From assembly GCA_903885595.1 (NCBI GenBank), contig CAISJJ010000146.1, positions 1 through 35,409 on the forward strand: DNA of 35,409 nucleotides, given 5' to 3'. Below, piece after piece: positions 32,636 to 35,409 of this stretch. A model generated the notes under the pieces. That model made no database searches. It was not told the origin of the DNA and saw only the letters and a list, made by a program, of their open reading frames with translations. Positions within the stretch are counted from its first letter, which is position 1; each line of letters opens with the position of its first letter. The position numbers and the translations under genes are program-made. This DNA comes from an uncultured Bacteroidales bacterium. Lineage in GTDB: Bacteria > Bacteroidota > Bacteroidia > Bacteroidales > FEN-979.

Positions 32636-35409
32636 ATGAAAGCTATCCTATTGTTCAGCAGTATTGCTTTTCTTCTCCTGATCGCCTGCAATCAGCCACC
32701 AGAGCCGAAAAACGCCAGCCTTTTTTCACCAGGAGTAACCGAAGCCAGGGGCTATGTAGTTCCGAAAGACAGCATGGCAGAGCCCAAAGTGGTGTTGGCC
32801 GGCAAACCCAAAGCTATTAAAGCCGGCAGACCTGAAGTGGTCTTAACCAACACCAATGTAGTTCCTGCCGGGGTACCGAAAATAGTAAAAGCAGGGACGC
32901 CAAAGACTTGCACTCCCGGGCAAGATGGGTTTTCAGTTCCCAGAACAGTGACAGCAATTGTCAACCCCTTTCTTGCCGGAATACCGCAGCTCTGGCCTGT
33001 CAAAGACACTTACTTCAAAGACAATTTTCCTAAACGCAACAGTTCTTTTATTAAACTACGGGGAATGAGCCTTGCCAGTATCAATTGCATCATGAAGGAT
33101 AAGAACGGTAACATCTGGATTGGGGCAGAAGGAAGTGCAACACGTTTTAACGGGAAGTTCACGGCAGGATTTACTAAAAAACAGGGGTTGGTTAGCAATG
33201 CGGTTGCATGTATGCTGCAGGACAGGCATGGAAATATATGGTTTGGGTGTGCAGGCGGCGTAAGCCGGTTTGATGGTAAATTCATGACTAATTTTACTCA
33301 AAAAGAGGGATTCGGCTCAAAATCTGTTCTTTGCATCCTTGAAGATAAAAGCGGGAATATTTGGTTTGGTACCAGGGATGGAAGCATAATCAAATACGAT
33401 GGCAATTCATTCATGTATTTTACCGAAAAACATCGATTGGGGGAAAAAGCTGTTTTTTCGATGGCCCTGGATAAAAACGGGAATATATGGTTCGGAACCA
33501 ATAAAGGATTGTATTGCTATGATGGGAATTATTTTAAACATTTTACCATGGCAGAAGGACTAAGCAACGATTGCGTAAAGCGAGTAATCACAGACAGGGA
33601 AGGAAACCTTTGGCTGGCATTGGGAGGCGGCGGGATAAGTTGTTTTGACGGGAAATCATTTATTAATTTCACTTTAAAAGAAGGCATTGGCGGTGATGGC
33701 ATCCTGGACATGACCATGGATCATTTCGGAAACCTTTGGATCGCCACTGATGCAGGAGGCTTATGTCGCTTCGATGGCAAAACGTTTACCTTGTTTACAA
33801 CCAAAAAAGACCTGGCAGACAATAGGGCAACTGTTGTTTATTGTGATAATACCGGGAATATTTGGGTCGGAGGAGGAAGAACAGATGGCCTTATGCGTTA
33901 CAACGATGCATGCTTTATGCACTACACAACGGATGAAGGGTTAAGTGAAACTGAGATTCTCAGTTTATTAAAAGATAAAAAAGGCAGGATCTGGATCGGA
34001 ACCAGCCACGGGGGGGTAAACCTGTATGACGGAAAATCGTTCACTCATTTCGCCAGGAAGGAAGGTTTGTCCAATGCACCTGTCACGGAGATCATCCAGG
34101 CTGATAATGGCAACATCTGGTTCGCTACCTCGGGCGATGGCGCGATATGTTATGACGGCGTTTCCTTTGTGCATTTTACCGAAAAAGAGGGCCTGGCAGG
34201 AAATTACCTGGAAGCAATGGTGCAGGATAAAGAAGGGAACATCTGGATGGGAACAGAAGACGCCGGCCTCTCCCGTTATGACGGAAAATCATTTACGCAG
34301 TTTACCATTAATAAAAGATTGCGGCATGATATCTATCTGAGCGCCTACCAGGATAATAACGGAATTCTATGGTTTGGTACTGCATTTGGCGGTGTGGTCA
34401 GTTATGACGGCAAAAGATTTACCCAGTACGCTGAAAAAGAAGGATTTTGTAATAATATGGTCTACCAGATCTACCAGGATAAAAGCAATTACCTGTGGTT
34501 TTGTACCATCGGTAAAGGCGCTGTACGGTATGATGGGAAATCTTTTGTGTACTTCACAGAAAAAGAGGGGATAAAAAACAACAATGCGAACGGAATGTTG
34601 CAGGATAAAAGCGGGAACCTTTGTTTCGCCAGCGGCTCCGGGTTAAGTATTTTACGTGGCAATTACATGAAAACAACGGCACAAAAATCAGGGGATGATC
34701 AGGCCGGTCAGGCTGTGTTGTTCAGGAACTTTAGCCCTGAAGATGGTTTTTCAGGCTGGGGCTGCAATGGCCCGATTTGCGAAGGCGATGACGGTACAGT
34801 CTGGATAGCCTCTTCCGACCGGCTTACGGCATATTTTCCTGCCCGTGATAAACCCGATACAACTGCTCCGGTCATCCAACTCACCGGTGTGCAATTATAT
34901 AATGAAAACGTTCCCTGGCTCGCCTTGGAAAAAAAGAGAGACACAGTACTGGTGTTGGGAAACGGTATAAAAGTCAGGAATTTTAAGTTTGACAGCACCT
35001 CAAAATGGTATTCATACCCTGAGAACCTGAGCCTGGCATACAATAATAACTACGTTACCTTCACATTTATCGGTGTGACGCCAAAACTCAGCACCAAAGT
35101 CACTTACCGGTATAAACTGGAAGGTATGGATGAAAACTGGAGCACATTTTCCAGCCTCATCCGCACAGAGGCTCCCTATGGCAACATCCCTCCCGGCACA
35201 TATATTTTCAAAGTGAAAGCCATGAACGCGGAAGGCTACTGGAGCAAGGAGTTCAACTATACCTTTACCATCCGCCCGCCCTGGTGGAAAACCTGGTGGG
35301 CATACACCGGCTATGTTTTGCTGGTCATTGCAGCGATCGGAGCGGCCATATACACCCTCCTTGAAAACCAGCGCAGGAAGATCAGGCTGATCATCAATGA
35401 ACGAAACCG
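32636..35409 (+). CDS. propeller-type sensor lipoprotein (Reg_prop x14, Y_Y_Y, TM), 3' end outside window
   Basis: The frame is open from ATG 32636 to the edge, 924 codons, so output domain is missing. Residues 1-18 form a signal peptide with a lipobox-like LLIAC (Cys18), which fits poorly with a later TM sensor but may be a plain signal. A low-complexity segment follows (about 44-95; VVLAGKPKAIKAGRPEVV). Fourteen repeats of the D-K-x-G-N-I-W-F-G type (for example MKDKNGNIWIG, LEDKSGNIWFG) run from about 33090 to 34815, enough for two seven-bladed propellers. A Y_Y_Y Ig-like domain (YRYKLEGMDENWS) and one membrane helix (near 35300-35355) follow, ending in LENQRRKIRLIINE. This is the order of Bacteroidota one-protein or hybrid two-component sensors; kinase, cyclase or other outputs are possible. 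Confidence 0.88.
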   Translation, partial: MKAILLFSSIAFLLLIACNQPPEPKNASLFSPGVTEARGYVVPKDSMAEPKVVLAGKPKAIKAGRPEVVLTNTNVVPAGVPKIVKAGTPKTCTPGQDGFSVPRTVTAIVNPFLAGIPQLWPVKDTYFKDNFPKRNSSFIKLRGMSLASINCIMKDKNGNIWIGAEGSATRFNGKFTAGFTKKQGLVSNAVACMLQDRHGNIWFGCAGGVSRFDGKFMTNFTQKEGFGSKSVLCILEDKSGNIWFGTRDGSIIKYDGNSFMYFTEKHRLGEKAVFSMALDKNGNIWFGTNKGLYCYDGNYFKHFTMAEGLSNDCVKRVITDREGNLWLALGGGGISCFDGKSFINFTLKEGIGGDGILDMTMDHFGNLWIATDAGGLCRFDGKTFTLFTTKKDLADNRATVVYCDNTGNIWVGGGRTDGLMRYNDACFMHYTTDEGLSETEILSLLKDKKGRIWIGTSHGGVNLYDGKSFTHFARKEGLSNAPVTEIIQADNGNIWFATSGDGAICYDGVSFVHFTEKEGLAGNYLEAMVQDKEGNIWMGTEDAGLSRYDGKSFTQFTINKRLRHDIYLSAYQDNNGILWFGTAFGGVVSYDGKRFTQYAEKEGFCNNMVYQIYQDKSNYLWFCTIGKGAVRYDGKSFVYFTEKEGIKNNNANGMLQDKSGNLCFASGSGLSILRGNYMKTTAQKSGDDQAGQAVLFRNFSPEDGFSGWGCNGPICEGDDGTVWIASSDRLTAYFPARDKPDTTAPVIQLTGVQLYNENVPWLALEKKRDTVLVLGNGIKVRNFKFDSTSKWYSYPENLSLAYNNNYVTFTFIGVTPKLSTKVTYRYKLEGMDENWSTFSSLIRTEAPYGNIPPGTYIFKVKAMNAEGYWSKEFNYTFTIRPPWWKTWWAYTGYVLLVIAAIGAAIYTLLENQRRKIRLIINERN

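Overview
The window looks like chromosome of an anaerobic, fermentative member of the Bacteroidota (probably Bacteroidales or a close relative). The evidence is a TonB-dependent receptor / PorV-like gene set, FlgD-like C-terminal domains typical of type IX secretion (T9SS) cargo, a propeller-type sensor, and several promoters with the Bacteroidota -7 box TAnnTTTG, one of them with a well-spaced -33 TTTG. I see no phage, transposase, CRISPR array, tRNA or rRNA gene. Coding density is high and no gene-free stretch exceeds 300 bases.

Layout. 1-6.4 kb: the end of a TonB-dependent outer-membrane receptor, a 1451-codon exported protein and a PorV/PorQ-family barrel, all on the + strand, closed by a hairpin terminator. 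6.6-7.5 kb: greA and a HIT-family hydrolase. 7.5-11.6 kb (minus): a long PurF-type amidophosphoribosyltransferase and, upstream, a polytopic GT-C-like membrane protein with C-terminal TPRs. 11.8-15.3 kb (+): a selenium module of tRNA 2-selenouridine synthase followed by a cysteine desulfurase-SelD fusion. 15.3-17.1 kb (minus): an M14 metallocarboxypeptidase. 17.3-24.6 kb: a tripartite RND efflux system in two convergent halves (tetR-tolC on +, adaptor-pump on minus), with a second, clearly paralogous tetR on the far side. 24.7-25.8 kb: an ECF sigma factor and a probable anti-sigma partner. 25.8-28.7 kb (minus): queD alone, then tryptophanase, free-methionine-sulfoxide reductase and mntP in one operon. 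29.0-32.5 kb (+): phosphate butyryltransferase, an amino-acid permease and butyrate kinase. 32.6 kb to the edge: an N-terminal part of a lipoprotein-like sensor with 14 propeller repeats.

Working together. The tryptophanase operon and the ptb-permease-buk operon are divergent from one 246-base region and together suggest amino-acid uptake, deamination and acyl-phosphate-based ATP synthesis. The selenium genes need no selenocysteine machinery nearby: sulfur/selenium release by the desulfurase domain, selenophosphate synthesis by the SelD domain, and use by the tRNA-modifying enzyme form a complete short chain.

The most unusual observation is that short 7-base tandem repeats, similar in style to AT-rich repeats in the window's intergenic regions, lie in frame inside the desulfurase-SelD fusion gene, once as an insertion in the desulfurase domain and once as the linker between the two enzymes. 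I found no wholly unknown system that I could defend; the other findings are unusual gene partnerships.
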